This document shows, piece by piece, positions 1 to 8,493 of a stretch of DNA of 64,000 nt. The notes beneath the pieces are model-generated. The model was not told where the DNA came from. It searched no databases and was given only the letters and a program-made list of their open reading frames with translations. Within the stretch, counting starts at the first letter, position 1, and each line of letters begins with the position of its first letter. The translations under genes were made by a program, and so were the position numbers. Source of the stretch: SAR202 cluster bacterium. Its GTDB lineage: Bacteria > Chloroflexota > Dehalococcoidia > Lucifugimonadales > UBA2962. Location: contig JAKUTS010000008.1 in the NCBI GenBank assembly GCA_022447925.1, positions 26,867 through 90,866 on the forward strand, given 5' to 3'.

Positions 1-1737
1 TAAAACTCCTGGCAGAATCATCTCACGCATTGCGCCTCTGGTACTAATATCGACTGCTGCTGCGTAATCAGCATCAGCTTTACCTTCCAATAGACCCTTG
101 ATTTCTTTAAACTGCCTTCTAACTTCTTGTACCATCGCATTTGCTGCACGGCCTACAGCTTGCATTGTGAGGGCAGCAAAAATGAATGGCATTGCAGATC
201 CAACAATAACTCCCATCAAAACCTCTCTTTGCAGCAGGTCTAAAGCCGTTACTCCTGTCATCGCCGAATATGCTGCAAGCAGAGCTAGTGATGTTAAGAC
301 CGCGGAACCAATTGCAAATCCCTTTCCTGTGGCGGCAGTTGTGTTTCCTAGAGAGTCCAGAGCATCTGTACGCTCACGTACTTTTGGATCCATGCCGGAC
401 ATTTCTGCTATTCCACCTGCATTGTCGGCTATAGGTCCATATGCATCAGTAGCAAGAGTTATACCAAGAGTTGAGAGCATTCCAATTGCAGACAATGCAA
501 CTCCATAAACACCAGCTAATGAATATGTGATCCACATTGCAACGACAACAACAACAGCCGGGATTAAAGTACTAATCATTCCAAGGCCGAGTCCTGCAAT
601 TACAACAGTAGCTGGTCCAGTCTCAGCTTGTTTTGCGACGTCCTTTGTGGGTTGAAATTCATAAGATGTATAGTATTCCGAAGAAGTTCCGATTATTTGT
701 CCAGCTATTAATCCGATTAAAACCACCCAAAAATAATTAAAAGATAAATCGAATGTCCATACGCTAAGGCCTGTCGCTATTAAAACGAGACCTCCTGCAC
801 CAAAAATTCCGTATCGTAAAGACCAGAGCAGATTGCTCATGGTCGCACCCTCTTTGGTTCGAACTAAAAATGTCCCTAGAATTGATGAGAATATGCCCGA
901 TGCAAGGACCAGTATCGGTAGTAATATCAGTTTGTTGAAACCAAAGATTTCTCCGATAGGGTTGTTTGCATCAAGATACAATACTCCTACTGCTACTAGG
1001 GCGATTGTTGCTATTATGGAGCCAACGTAAGACTCGAACAAATCAGCACCCATGCCCGCCACATCACCAACATTGTCACCAACATTGTCTGCAATTGTTG
1101 CAGGGTTACGTGGGTCGTCCTCAGGTATTCCTTGCTCGACTTTACCGACTAGGTCTGCTCCAACATCGGCAGCTTTTGTATATATACCTCCACCTACCCG
1201 AGCGAACAATGCTATTGATGAGGCTCCAAAACCAAAACCAGCAATTATCTGGGCATCTTGGAATATCCAGTACAAAATAACTACGCCCAAAAGACCTATG
1301 CCGACAACTGAAATACCCATTACGGCTCCACTGCTGAAAGCAACTTTCAGAGCACCGTTAAGTCCATCGGCAGCTTTAACTGCGGTTCTGGAGTTGGCAC
1401 GAATAGCTATTGACATACCGATAAATCCCGCCATTGCTGAGCCTATTGCACCAATCAAGTAGCAGACAGCCGTTTTGGGCCATGTTCCATCGCCTTCTAT
1501 TTGTCCTAAAACATCAAGGTCTATGAATATTGCAAGCACAATGAACATGGCAGCAACAAAAAGGGAGAGCATCCTATACTCTCTAGACAAAAATGCCATT
1601 GCGCCTTGCTGTATTGCTTTACCTATGAATTTGACTTTATCGTTTCCTTCATCTTGCTTTAAAACATAAAAAGTTAATATGCCTGCAAAACTAAGAGCGA
1701 CTATGCTGGCGATTATAGCTATAAGAAAAATTAACAA
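1..1737 (-). CDS. hppA: Membrane-bound ion-pumping pyrophosphatase (C-terminus off window)
   Basis: Integral membrane pyrophosphatase that hydrolyses cytoplasmic PPi and pumps H+ and/or Na+ outward. The frame is open from a TTG start at 1737 to base 1 (579 codons), so the last part of this roughly 680-residue family lies outside the window. A GGAGGG ribosome site at 1743-1748 sits 5 nt before the TTG and no ATG is available upstream, which fixes the start. Family signatures are visible: the PPi-binding segment GGGIYTKAADVGADLVGK, the DNVGDNVGDVAG loop, and GNTTAATGKG near 319-348. Alanine after GNTT (codon 334-336), where potassium-independent pumps carry lysine, indicates the potassium-stimulated subfamily. 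The ion pumped cannot be decided by eye. Plus-strand open frames across this stretch are shadows of this gene. Confidence 0.95.
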   Translation of the reverse strand, partial: MLIFLIAIIASIVALSFAGILTFYVLKQDEGNDKVKFIGKAIQQGAMAFLSREYRMLSLFVAAMFIVLAIFIDLDVLGQIEGDGTWPKTAVCYLIGAIGSAMAGFIGMSIAIRANSRTAVKAADGLNGALKVAFSSGAVMGISVVGIGLLGVVILYWIFQDAQIIAGFGFGASSIALFARVGGGIYTKAADVGADLVGKVEQGIPEDDPRNPATIADNVGDNVGDVAGMGADLFESYVGSIIATIALVAVGVLYLDANNPIGEIFGFNKLILLPILVLASGIFSSILGTFLVRTKEGATMSNLLWSLRYGIFGAGGLVLIATGLSVWTFDLSFNYFWVVLIGLIAGQIIGTSSEYYTSYEFQPTKDVAKQAETGPATVVIAGLGLGMISTLIPAVVVVVAMWITYSLAGVYGVALSAIGMLSTLGITLATDAYGPIADNAGGIAEMSGMDPKVRERTDALDSLGNTTAATGKGFAIGSAVLTSLALLAAYSAMTGVTALDLLQREVLMGVIVGSAMPFIFAALTMQAVGRAANAMVQEVRRQFKEIKGLLEGKADADYAAAVDISTRGAMREMILPGVL

Positions 1738-1901
1738 AACTGCCCTCCGGGTTATTATATTTATACTTAATTGGGTTAGCGTTTATGTAGATACAATTAC
1801 TACACAGTGGCGAAAATTAACACATATTTAAGTAACGATTCAATCAAATTTAAGGTCTATAGTAAGAAAGTTTCCCTTATTTCATATAGTTATTGTATGA
1901 C

Positions 1902-2903
1902 TCATCCTTTTGATTTAAGGATATCAACAAGTTTACTAGTAGCAATTTCTGGGTTTTCTGCTAGCGTGACTGCGCTAGCAACGCATATTGAATCTGCACC
2001 AGCATTAGAAACACTGTCTGCGTTATCAATATTTATGCCGCCAATGGCGACAAGTACTGGAATTCCTCTGCTTTTTACTTCTTTTATTGTATCTGTACCA
2101 ACGGGCTGTTTCAGATCTTTTCCCATGGTAGAGGTAGAATAAATTGGGCCTATGGCTAAATAATCTGGTGCTTCTGATTGAGAGCTTATTGCCTCGTCGA
2201 TAGTATTATTGGATTTGCCGATAATTTGAGCATCGCTGGTAATTAGTCTGCTACTTTCAACTGACAGGTCTTTTTGACCAATATGTAGTCCGTTTGCATG
2301 CGATAGATTAGCTATATCTGCGTAATCATTAACAATAAAAAGTGCATTATGACTGTTGCATAAAGTCTTTAAATCTAATGAGTTTTTAAGAATTAAACTT
2401 TTATCGCTGATTTTATCTCTATATTGAATAGCTGAAGCACCGCCTTTTAAAACCGCTTCTGCAACTTCGATGACAGACCGTCCTCCAGTTACTTGAGGAT
2501 CAATAATTACATATAAACCTTTTAGTTTTTCAATCGATACCTGTCTTATTTTAATTGTGACTTTTTCTTTTGATCTTATTAAAATCTTTCGTGCTCTATC
2601 GATCCATGTTTCGGTTAAATTACATCCAGATTCTGACTTGAATGAATCCAATAGAGTCAGGCTTGCTGATATATTCCCAATAGTATTTAATGCCATAAAT
2701 GACACATCTTCTATGGATTTAGAAATATCAGATCGTCGTTTTCGAAGCTCATCTGATTCAAGATCAGAGGCGCCTTCAATAGGCAGGGATTGTCTTAGCA
2801 TTTTTATATCAGAATGCAGCCCGAGTGGAGCAGTTACCAGCGTCTCTAGTAATCGAAGATTTTCTAACAGAGCGGTCATTTCACTTTGAACTATGGGAAG
2901 CAT
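1902..2903 (-). CDS. thiE: Thiamine-phosphate synthase with extra N-terminal domain
   Basis: Couples HMP-pyrophosphate to the thiazole phosphate to give thiamine phosphate. The 333 residues split into an N-terminal helical region (about 1-110) and a TIM-barrel ThiE domain (about 127-333). ThiE marks are GLYVIIDP, the QYRDK strand, NDYADIA followed by GLHIGQKDL, IGKS, the AIGPIYSTST phosphate loop, and VAIGGIN. Plain ThiE proteins are about 210 residues. The extra region, with NLRLLE near the start and a late NISASL helix, resembles the ThiD2 domain (NLxRxxEGLRVxE pattern) fused to ThiE in cyanobacteria and other bacteria, but it is divergent. A purine-rich AGGTGAAAG precedes the ATG. It stands alone with no other thi gene in the window. 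Confidence 0.9.
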   Translation of the reverse strand: MLPIVQSEMTALLENLRLLETLVTAPLGLHSDIKMLRQSLPIEGASDLESDELRKRRSDISKSIEDVSFMALNTIGNISASLTLLDSFKSESGCNLTETWIDRARKILIRSKEKVTIKIRQVSIEKLKGLYVIIDPQVTGGRSVIEVAEAVLKGGASAIQYRDKISDKSLILKNSLDLKTLCNSHNALFIVNDYADIANLSHANGLHIGQKDLSVESSRLITSDAQIIGKSNNTIDEAISSQSEAPDYLAIGPIYSTSTMGKDLKQPVGTDTIKEVKSRGIPVLVAIGGINIDNADSVSNAGADSICVASAVTLAENPEIATSKLVDILKSKG

Positions 2904-3003
2904 CTTTCACCTATATTGTCTACAAGTTGTCAAATCATGCATGTAATAAATTAGCAAGATATGTGAGAAACGAGTTTATCATGAACTTAACTTTATTGAG
3001 TTA

Positions 3004-3768
3004 TTATTTATCCTTAAAAAACCCTGGTAAGTTTCCTTGAGCATCTAGTTTTAATGATGTATCGGAAATATTTCTTTTATGTGAGGACATCTCAATTCTA
3101 TCCAAAAACACATTATGGTCCTTTGCAGTTTCATAAACTGGCTTAAAGGAAAAACGGTGAATATCACACGGGCCAATTGCGTTTATTGCATCGATGTGGT
3201 GTTTAGTCCCATATCCCTTATTAGAATTAAACCCATAGGCAGGGAAACTTTCATGTAGTTCATTCATTAAAGCATCTCGTTCAACTTTAGCTACTATCGA
3301 AGCTGCGCCTATAGATATGCATGAAGCATCTCCTCGGATAATAGCTTTTTGAGGCAACGTGGTTTCTGGAAGCTTGAACGCGTCTAAAAGCAAAAAATCT
3401 GATTTGGCATCAAGGTTGTGTAATGCTCTTTTTATTGCTAAATTAATCGCATTTACAATCCCATATCTATCAATTTCTTCTGGAGAAGATTTTCCTGTTG
3501 CAATAATAGCAAACTGGCTTAATTCATCTAAAGCAAGAATCCTTTTTCGTGATGTCAACTGTTTTGAATCTCTAATGATCTTCAGCCATTTATCCTCCAT
3601 CTCGATAGGTAGTATTGCCGCTCCAGCAATAACTGGTCCTGCTAATGGACCCCTGCCAACTTCATCAATGCCTGTTATTGCTTTGTAACCTAGGGACTGG
3701 AAACATTTTTCCTCGTCCATGGAGGGTTTAATTTTAAATGATCCGTGTGACGATTGTGATTTACCCAT
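3004..3768 (-). CDS. rnhB: Ribonuclease HII
   Basis: Endonuclease that cuts RNA in RNA/DNA hybrids and removes misincorporated ribonucleotides. The 254-residue protein shows the type 2 core: GIDEVGRGPLAGPV with the first catalytic Asp-Glu pair, DSKQLT, a third acidic residue in LLLDAF, and SIVAKVERD with the fourth carboxylate. The frame continues open to an ATG at 3843, but that start would overlap the upstream DinB-like gene by 83 bp and add residues unlike the family. The ATG at 3768 gives an 8-bp overlap with that gene's stop and is preferred; a later ATG at 3720 has no ribosome site. A C-terminal tail of about 35 residues follows the catalytic core. Confidence 0.93.
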   Translation of the reverse strand: MGKSQSSHGSFKIKPSMDEEKCFQSLGYKAITGIDEVGRGPLAGPVIAGAAILPIEMEDKWLKIIRDSKQLTSRKRILALDELSQFAIIATGKSSPEEIDRYGIVNAINLAIKRALHNLDAKSDFLLLDAFKLPETTLPQKAIIRGDASCISIGAASIVAKVERDALMNELHESFPAYGFNSNKGYGTKHHIDAINAIGPCDIHRFSFKPVYETAKDHNVFLDRIEMSSHKRNISDTSLKLDAQGNLPGFFKDK

Positions 3769-4282
3769 CAAGCCCGCGAAACATTCCTCGGATGTATGAT
3801 ATTTGTCCGATATGCTGACTTTGTTCCACAACAATATGAGCAAGCATTTTAGATATAGAGTAGTTTGGCCTATTTTTATCAGGACAGAGCTTCATATCGT
3901 TTTCATCTATATTTTCGATGTATGAGTCAGTGCAATATCTTACGGTATCCAGGTAATCTGTGAGGTTTTTGAATTCAAACTTTGGCATCGAATTTACCTG
4001 GTCTATTGTCCAACCCCATCCACTTCTAGGTTCATCCATATTGATGTTTAAGTTAAGCTTGCCGGCCCAGTCTTGATCATCCCATATTTGAATATCCTGT
4101 TTGGCAAATGAGTTTATCCAATTATCTTCCACTCTAGCAATGTGCCAAACTATAAAGTCAATATGGTGAGAATTTGGATGAGGAGTGAACCGACGTTCTT
4201 GATCGGTCAATCCTGAAAGGATTCGTTTTAGTTCCGAGGTGTATTCCTCACATGCAAATCTAATAATATTTTTGAAACTCAT
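3761..4282 (-). CDS. DinB-like metal-dependent protein
   Basis: A 173-residue protein of the DinB/YfiT four-helix-bundle superfamily. The putative metal ligands are a histidine in IVWHIARVE (about residue 47) and two in AHIVVEQSQHIGQ (about 148-157), the classic three-histidine spacing. Members include thiol transferases (bacillithiol, mycothiol) and damage-inducible proteins of unknown role, so the substrate cannot be named. Its ATG overlaps the mnmA stop by 4 bp (ATGA), and its own end overlaps rnhB by 8 bp, so the three genes are probably translated from one message. No upstream promoter of its own is seen. Confidence 0.8.
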   Translation of the reverse strand: MSFKNIIRFACEEYTSELKRILSGLTDQERRFTPHPNSHHIDFIVWHIARVEDNWINSFAKQDIQIWDDQDWAGKLNLNINMDEPRSGWGWTIDQVNSMPKFEFKNLTDYLDTVRYCTDSYIENIDENDMKLCPDKNRPNYSISKMLAHIVVEQSQHIGQISYIRGMFRGLDG

Positions 4283-5409
4283 AAATTGATTTCTGCGGGT
4301 ATGTTGGAATTTATGATTCCAGGGGAAATAGATGTTTCAATATACCCCCCGCCAATTACGGTCTCATCGTTATAGAACACGACCGCCTGTCCTGGTGTTA
4401 CAGCCCTTTGTGCTTCTTTAAAATCAATTTCTACCCAATCTTCATGTGGGGTCAGGGTCGCTGGAGCCTCACCAGCCTTGTATCTGATTTTTGCTGCGAT
4501 TTGAATCGGCTTTTTGGGTGGCGTCCCAGATACATAGTTGACCTTGGAGGCCCAAAGTTTTTTTGTATACAAGTCATCTTCGGTTCCCAAAGTCACTTGG
4601 CAAGAATTGGAGTCTATATTCGTAACATAATATGGGGTAGGGGAGTTTCCCTGTAACCCTAATTTTCGACGTTGTCCTATAGTGAAAAACTGTACTCCTG
4701 GGTGGTCTCCAATGACATTGCCATCCATGTCAACGAATTTGCCGGGTTTGGGTTCTATACGAGTACTTAGAAATTCCCTATAGTTATTGTTAGGTATAAA
4801 ACATATTTCTTGGCTGTCTGGTTTATCTGCGACGTTTAAACCAGCTTCAGTGGCAATTTCTCTTATCTCCGGTTTTGAATATTCTCCAACTGGCAGAAGA
4901 AGCTTATCGATCTCATTCTGGGAAAGAGTGAACAGGACATAAGATTGATCTTTATTGCTATCAACAGCCTTAGATAATCGAGCACTATTTTCGTCCCGTA
5001 CTATTCGAGCATAATGTCCAGTCGCTATATAGTCTGCATCTAGAAACATGGCCCTTCGTAATAGAAAATCAAATTTGATACGATCGTTGCATGCCAAACA
5101 GGGATGCGGTGTTCTACCGTTATCATATTCGCGACAGAAATAATCAACTACATGTTCTTGAAATTCTTTTTCAAAATTTTGTACATAGTGAGGAATATTG
5201 AGTTTTTGGCATACTCTTCGGGCATCGTCGATATCCTCCACTGAGCAGCATGGCTTTTTAGACTTGGATACTGCGTCATTTTTTACACTCCACAATCGCA
5301 TAGTTACTCCCACAACGTCATATCCGGCTTGTTTGAGTAAAACAGCTGCAACTGAAGAATCCACCCCTCCACTCATAGCAACGATCACTTTTTGTTTTTT
5401 CTTTGTCAA
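4279..5409 (-). CDS. mnmA: tRNA-specific 2-thiouridylase MnmA
   Basis: ATP-dependent enzyme that thiolates U34 of tRNA for Lys, Glu and Gln. The 376 residues match family length. The N-terminus holds the PP-loop AMSGGVDSSVAA. The two catalytic cysteines appear in HPCLACNDRIKF (about residue 104) and EICFIPNNNYREF (about 200), with GHYAR and DQSYVLF between them for tRNA and adenylate binding. A C-terminal barrel follows. The gene heads a minus-strand set mnmA-dinB-rnhB and is divergent from rsfS with a 57-bp shared upstream region. The sulfur donor genes are not in the window. Confidence 0.97.
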   Translation of the reverse strand: MTKKKQKVIVAMSGGVDSSVAAVLLKQAGYDVVGVTMRLWSVKNDAVSKSKKPCCSVEDIDDARRVCQKLNIPHYVQNFEKEFQEHVVDYFCREYDNGRTPHPCLACNDRIKFDFLLRRAMFLDADYIATGHYARIVRDENSARLSKAVDSNKDQSYVLFTLSQNEIDKLLLPVGEYSKPEIREIATEAGLNVADKPDSQEICFIPNNNYREFLSTRIEPKPGKFVDMDGNVIGDHPGVQFFTIGQRRKLGLQGNSPTPYYVTNIDSNSCQVTLGTEDDLYTKKLWASKVNYVSGTPPKKPIQIAAKIRYKAGEAPATLTPHEDWVEIDFKEAQRAVTPGQAVVFYNDETVIGGGYIETSISPGIINSNIPAEINL

Positions 5410-5450
5410 AAGTTTATCCTTAATTCATCTTACTATTAGTTTATCTAATC

Positions 5451-5456
5451 TATAAT
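5451..5456 (+). promoter_or_regulatory. -10 box of rsfS (near-leaderless)
   Basis: A perfect TATAAT ends 10 nt before the rsfS ATG, so transcription probably begins only 3-4 nt upstream of the start codon. No good -35 hexamer is seen 16-18 nt upstream, and no Shine-Dalgarno sequence can fit. Confidence 0.45.
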
Positions 5457-5466
5457 CCCTATAAAT

Positions 5467-5847
5467 ATGTCTAAAGAAGTAAATAAAAAAGAAGATAAAG
5501 ATAAAGATATTGAAGAATTAGCTCGATTCGCTGTAGATATAGCATCGGACAGTTTTGCATCAGATATCTTATTGCTGAATATATCAAACAAAAGTTCATT
5601 TGCTGACTTTATGATCATTTTAACTGTGGACTCCAGTAGACAAATGAGAGCCGTTGTTGATGATCTGGAAGTCGGATTGAAGTCTAAAGGCATTATTAAG
5701 TTTAGAAAAGAAGGGGAATCGGATAGTGGCTGGGTGGTTGTCGATTTTGGAGACATCATAGTACATGTTTTCGGAAAAGATGAAAGAAATTATTACGCTT
5801 TAGATGAGATTTGGTCAGATGGCCAAGGTATGCTTAGGATTCAATAA
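5467..5847 (+). CDS. rsfS: Ribosomal silencing factor RsfS
   Basis: Binds ribosomal protein uL14 and blocks subunit joining when nutrients are scarce. The 126-residue product has the Iojap-family core: DILLLNISNKSSFADFMIIL followed later by DSGWVVVDFGDIIVHVF and the YYALDEIW tail, which match the conserved uL14-binding face. A lysine- and aspartate-rich N-terminus of about 18 residues precedes the domain. It is a lone plus-strand gene between two minus-strand blocks. Its last 14 bases overlap the convergent end of ndk. Confidence 0.95.
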   Translation: MSKEVNKKEDKDKDIEELARFAVDIASDSFASDILLLNISNKSSFADFMIILTVDSSRQMRAVVDDLEVGLKSKGIIKFRKEGESDSGWVVVDFGDIIVHVFGKDERNYYALDEIWSDGQGMLRIQ

Positions 5848-6286
5848 TCCAATCATCGATACTTCTTTTATATTCAAACAACTCATCTTTTTTAAAGAAT
5901 ATCCCCAACTCTTTTACAGCTGATTCTTCAGAGTCAGATCCGTGAATAAGGTTGTTACCTACGGAAAGCCCTAGATCACCCCTGATTGACCCTGGCGTGG
6001 CCTCAATAGGGTTTGTTGTCCCCATAAGATTTCTAAGAGCCTGTACACAGTTAGGTCCTTCTAGCGCCAAGGCTATAATGGGGCCAGAAGTAATGAATGC
6101 CATTAGGGCTGGGAAAAAAGGTTTCTCTACATGGTCAGAATAGTGTGATTTTGCCAACTCACTGTCCATTCTGATCATTTTCATGCCTACGATTTTCAAT
6201 CCCTTCGCCTCTATCCTAGATATAATCTGTCCCGAGAGACCTCTTTGAACTCCGTCAGGTTTTACCAATGCAAGCGTCTTATTCAT
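5834..6286 (-). CDS. ndk: Nucleoside diphosphate kinase
   Basis: Transfers the gamma-phosphate between NTPs and NDPs through a phospho-histidine. The 150-residue protein has typical length and the full signature: TLALVKPDGVQRG at the N-terminus, the RxLMG(T)TNPxxAxPGSIRGD loop, and NLIHGSDS with the catalytic histidine (about residue 117). AAAGGAG lies 6 nt before the ATG. It is the last gene of a minus-strand run tsaE-tsaB-ndk and overlaps rsfS tail to tail by 14 bp. Confidence 0.97.
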   Translation of the reverse strand: MNKTLALVKPDGVQRGLSGQIISRIEAKGLKIVGMKMIRMDSELAKSHYSDHVEKPFFPALMAFITSGPIIALALEGPNCVQALRNLMGTTNPIEATPGSIRGDLGLSVGNNLIHGSDSEESAVKELGIFFKKDELFEYKRSIDDWIIES

Positions 6287-6302
6287 GTCTCTCCTTTAAC
6301 TC

Positions 6303-6974
6303 TTATTTTTTATTTTGACTTATAGCAGAATCGTATTGTGCACCACTAATGTATATAGGCTCCAATATGTCTATATCTTCTCCACCAAATTCCATCAATT
6401 TTTCATATCCCAAAGAAGCAAGCACTGATGCTTTTCTGGTAGGCATATTTTTTCTTTTTACAATAGCCAAATTGCCAAGTTTTGAAGTCAACTCCGATCC
6501 TAATTCAGACACTGCTTCACCACAAAATATAGTTTTTGATTTGGTTATTTTGGCTATTTCATCCAAATTCATAATTTTGATGGAGTCATCTCCATCATGA
6601 CTGTTAATCGAGTATACACTTTTAGTTGAGGCTTTGATCATCGCGAACACAGGTATTTTCGACGGTAAATAAGGGTTAATTTCAATATCTAATGTTCTAA
6701 TTGCAACTAAAGGTATTTGGAGACTCATAGAAATTGTCTTTGCGAATGACATCCCGACTCTTAAAGAGCTAAAACCGCCAGGTCCTTTGGCTATAAACAC
6801 TGAATTTAAGTCATAAGGCTTGATCTTAGCTTCATTCATAATTGCCCATATCGCCGGACATAATTCCACCGAGTGATTTCTGCTGGCATCCCAGGCCAAG
6901 TCTTTAACAACCATACCTTTGCTAGATAAAGAGATCGAACAGAATGATGTTGATGTATCAATAGATAGTTCCAA
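6303..6974 (-). CDS. tsaB: tRNA threonylcarbamoyladenosine biosynthesis protein TsaB
   Basis: Pseudo-kinase partner of TsaD in making t6A37 on ANN-decoding tRNAs. The 223 residues have the ASKHA fold hallmarks: MELSIDTSTSFCSISL at the N-terminus, RNHSVELCPAIW, and FIAKGPGGFSSLRVGMSFAK in the first lobe. It lies 15 bp downstream of tsaE on the same strand, the usual pairing. The tsaD gene is not in the window. Confidence 0.93.
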   Translation of the reverse strand: MELSIDTSTSFCSISLSSKGMVVKDLAWDASRNHSVELCPAIWAIMNEAKIKPYDLNSVFIAKGPGGFSSLRVGMSFAKTISMSLQIPLVAIRTLDIEINPYLPSKIPVFAMIKASTKSVYSINSHDGDDSIKIMNLDEIAKITKSKTIFCGEAVSELGSELTSKLGNLAIVKRKNMPTRKASVLASLGYEKLMEFGGEDIDILEPIYISGAQYDSAISQNKK

Positions 6975-6989
6975 TTTTCAGCTTCCAGT

Positions 6990-7505
6990 TTATTCCTGCA
7001 TTATTTTATGTGAATCTGAATCTATCAGGTCATCTATCAATTTTGCATGACGCGAACCTTTAGATGTTAATTTAATTCTACGTTTATCTGATGAGGGACC
7101 TGAGTTGCTCCAATCTATTTTGATTGCCAAGTGATCGAGTTGAAAAAGATAGTCAAATCTATCTGCCCATTCCACAACGCAAATCCCATCTGAATTCAGA
7201 TATTCTTCTATCCCAATACTTTCCAACTCAGCTGTTTCAGATATTCTATACAAGTCTGCATGGTAGAGAGGAATTCTACCTTTGTATTCCATCACTAACA
7301 CAAAAGTTGGACTTCTAACATATTCTAATGATCCTATTCCATTTAACACTCCTTGGGTGAAACACGTTTTCCCTGCCCCAAGCTCCCCTGCCATCAAAAT
7401 TAAGTCACCCGGCATTGATAAACGGCCGATTTTATTTCCTAGAGATTGTGTTTCTTTTGGACTGTTTGAATATAAGTCAGCAGTATTTTTATAAGTATTT
7501 GTCAT
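6990..7505 (-). CDS. tsaE: tRNA threonylcarbamoyladenosine biosynthesis ATPase TsaE
   Basis: P-loop ATPase that drives turnover of the TsaB-TsaD complex in t6A formation. The Walker A motif GELGAGKTCFTQG is at about residues 41-53, followed by SPTFVLVMEY, and YHADLYRI with the Walker B-like Asp, then VVEWADRF. At 171 residues it is slightly longer than typical TsaE because of a C-terminal tail. It is first in the tsaE-tsaB-ndk run. The upstream gap 7506-7708 (203 bp) is very AT-rich and shows no other gene. Confidence 0.93.
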   Translation of the reverse strand: MTNTYKNTADLYSNSPKETQSLGNKIGRLSMPGDLILMAGELGAGKTCFTQGVLNGIGSLEYVRSPTFVLVMEYKGRIPLYHADLYRISETAELESIGIEEYLNSDGICVVEWADRFDYLFQLDHLAIKIDWSNSGPSSDKRRIKLTSKGSRHAKLIDDLIDSDSHKIMQE

Positions 7506-7708
7506 AAAAGTTTTGTTTAGATCGTCTTATTATATTAATGATATTAAAGTCTCTAAATAAATATAATTTTAATCTTAATGTTGTTAATTTATTAACATAA
7601 TTCTAATTTAGATGAGATATATCAACGTATTAATGTGCTCTGGTCGGCAGGTTTAATCCTTAATATATCTTCTATAGAAAAATATCTTAGTAACCCAGGT
7701 AAACAAAA

Positions 7709-8395
7709 TTGAAATACGAAGAATACAATATTGGGGAAGGAACACTTAATTTTACTGTTGTTGAGCCCAATGGATTTAATCCCCACAATCATTACCCAAT
7801 TGTAGTGCTGATGCACGGTTTTGGTGCTAGTAGCAAAGATTTAGCTCCGTTAGCCTCTGCCATAAACGCTAGAGGTTATATTTATGCATTTCCGCAAGCT
7901 CCAATTGAGATGCGTATGGGATTTGGAGGAATAGGGTATGCATGGGCGCCAATATCTGGAGACGGCATCGAGGAGTCAATAAATAATTCAAAAAGTTTGA
8001 TTAATAGATTTTTGGATGAATTGCTTAAGCTATATGGAGATGAAGAAACTAAAGTTGTATTAGGGGGTTTTTCCCAAGGTGCAATGATGGCACTTGAAGT
8101 AGGACTTGAAAGTCCTGGCAGAATCACTGGAATAGTATCTTGTAGTGGCTGGTTGAATTCATCTCAGTTAGATACCGAACCTGAGTCTAATAATCAGCAA
8201 CAACTATTCATTGGACATGGATCCTTGGACGACATAGTCCCAATCCAAAAATCAATTGAAGCTGTGGGTAAACTGAGTGCAAAAGGATATTTAACTGAAT
8301 TTCATGAATATGATATTGCACATGAGATTTCGCATATGGAGATTTCTGATATTTCAGAATGGATACAATCTGTAATACCTCCCCTGGACATTTAG
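7709..8395 (+). CDS. Phospholipase/carboxylesterase family hydrolase
   Basis: An alpha/beta hydrolase of the phospholipase/carboxylesterase (LYPLA-like) family, 228 residues. The catalytic triad is visible: Ser in GGFSQGAMMA (about residue 113), Asp in GSLDDIVP (about 172) and His near the C-terminus in AHEISHMEI. The oxyanion-side motif is LMHGFGAS. There is no signal peptide, so it is cytoplasmic. The start is a TTG at 7709 with AGGT about 9 nt upstream; no in-frame ATG occurs earlier in the domain. The substrate is unknown. It lies about 100 bp upstream of the aldolase gene and may share its transcript. Confidence 0.88.
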   Translation: MKYEEYNIGEGTLNFTVVEPNGFNPHNHYPIVVLMHGFGASSKDLAPLASAINARGYIYAFPQAPIEMRMGFGGIGYAWAPISGDGIEESINNSKSLINRFLDELLKLYGDEETKVVLGGFSQGAMMALEVGLESPGRITGIVSCSGWLNSSQLDTEPESNNQQQLFIGHGSLDDIVPIQKSIEAVGKLSAKGYLTEFHEYDIAHEISHMEISDISEWIQSVIPPLDI

Positions 8396-8493
8396 ACAAA
8401 CCGATAAGGCATTGAAGATAAGGCAATCTCTGAAGATATCCTTTAGACACTCTTTACATCCCAAGCAGACTCAACTAGGATCATCTCAAAGCC

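Noticed and set aside
98..1669. Plus-strand open frames across the first 1.7 kb
   Set aside because: They lie opposite the membrane pyrophosphatase frame, which has clear family motifs; codon content of the plus frames is low-complexity Ala/Pro/Ser shadow.
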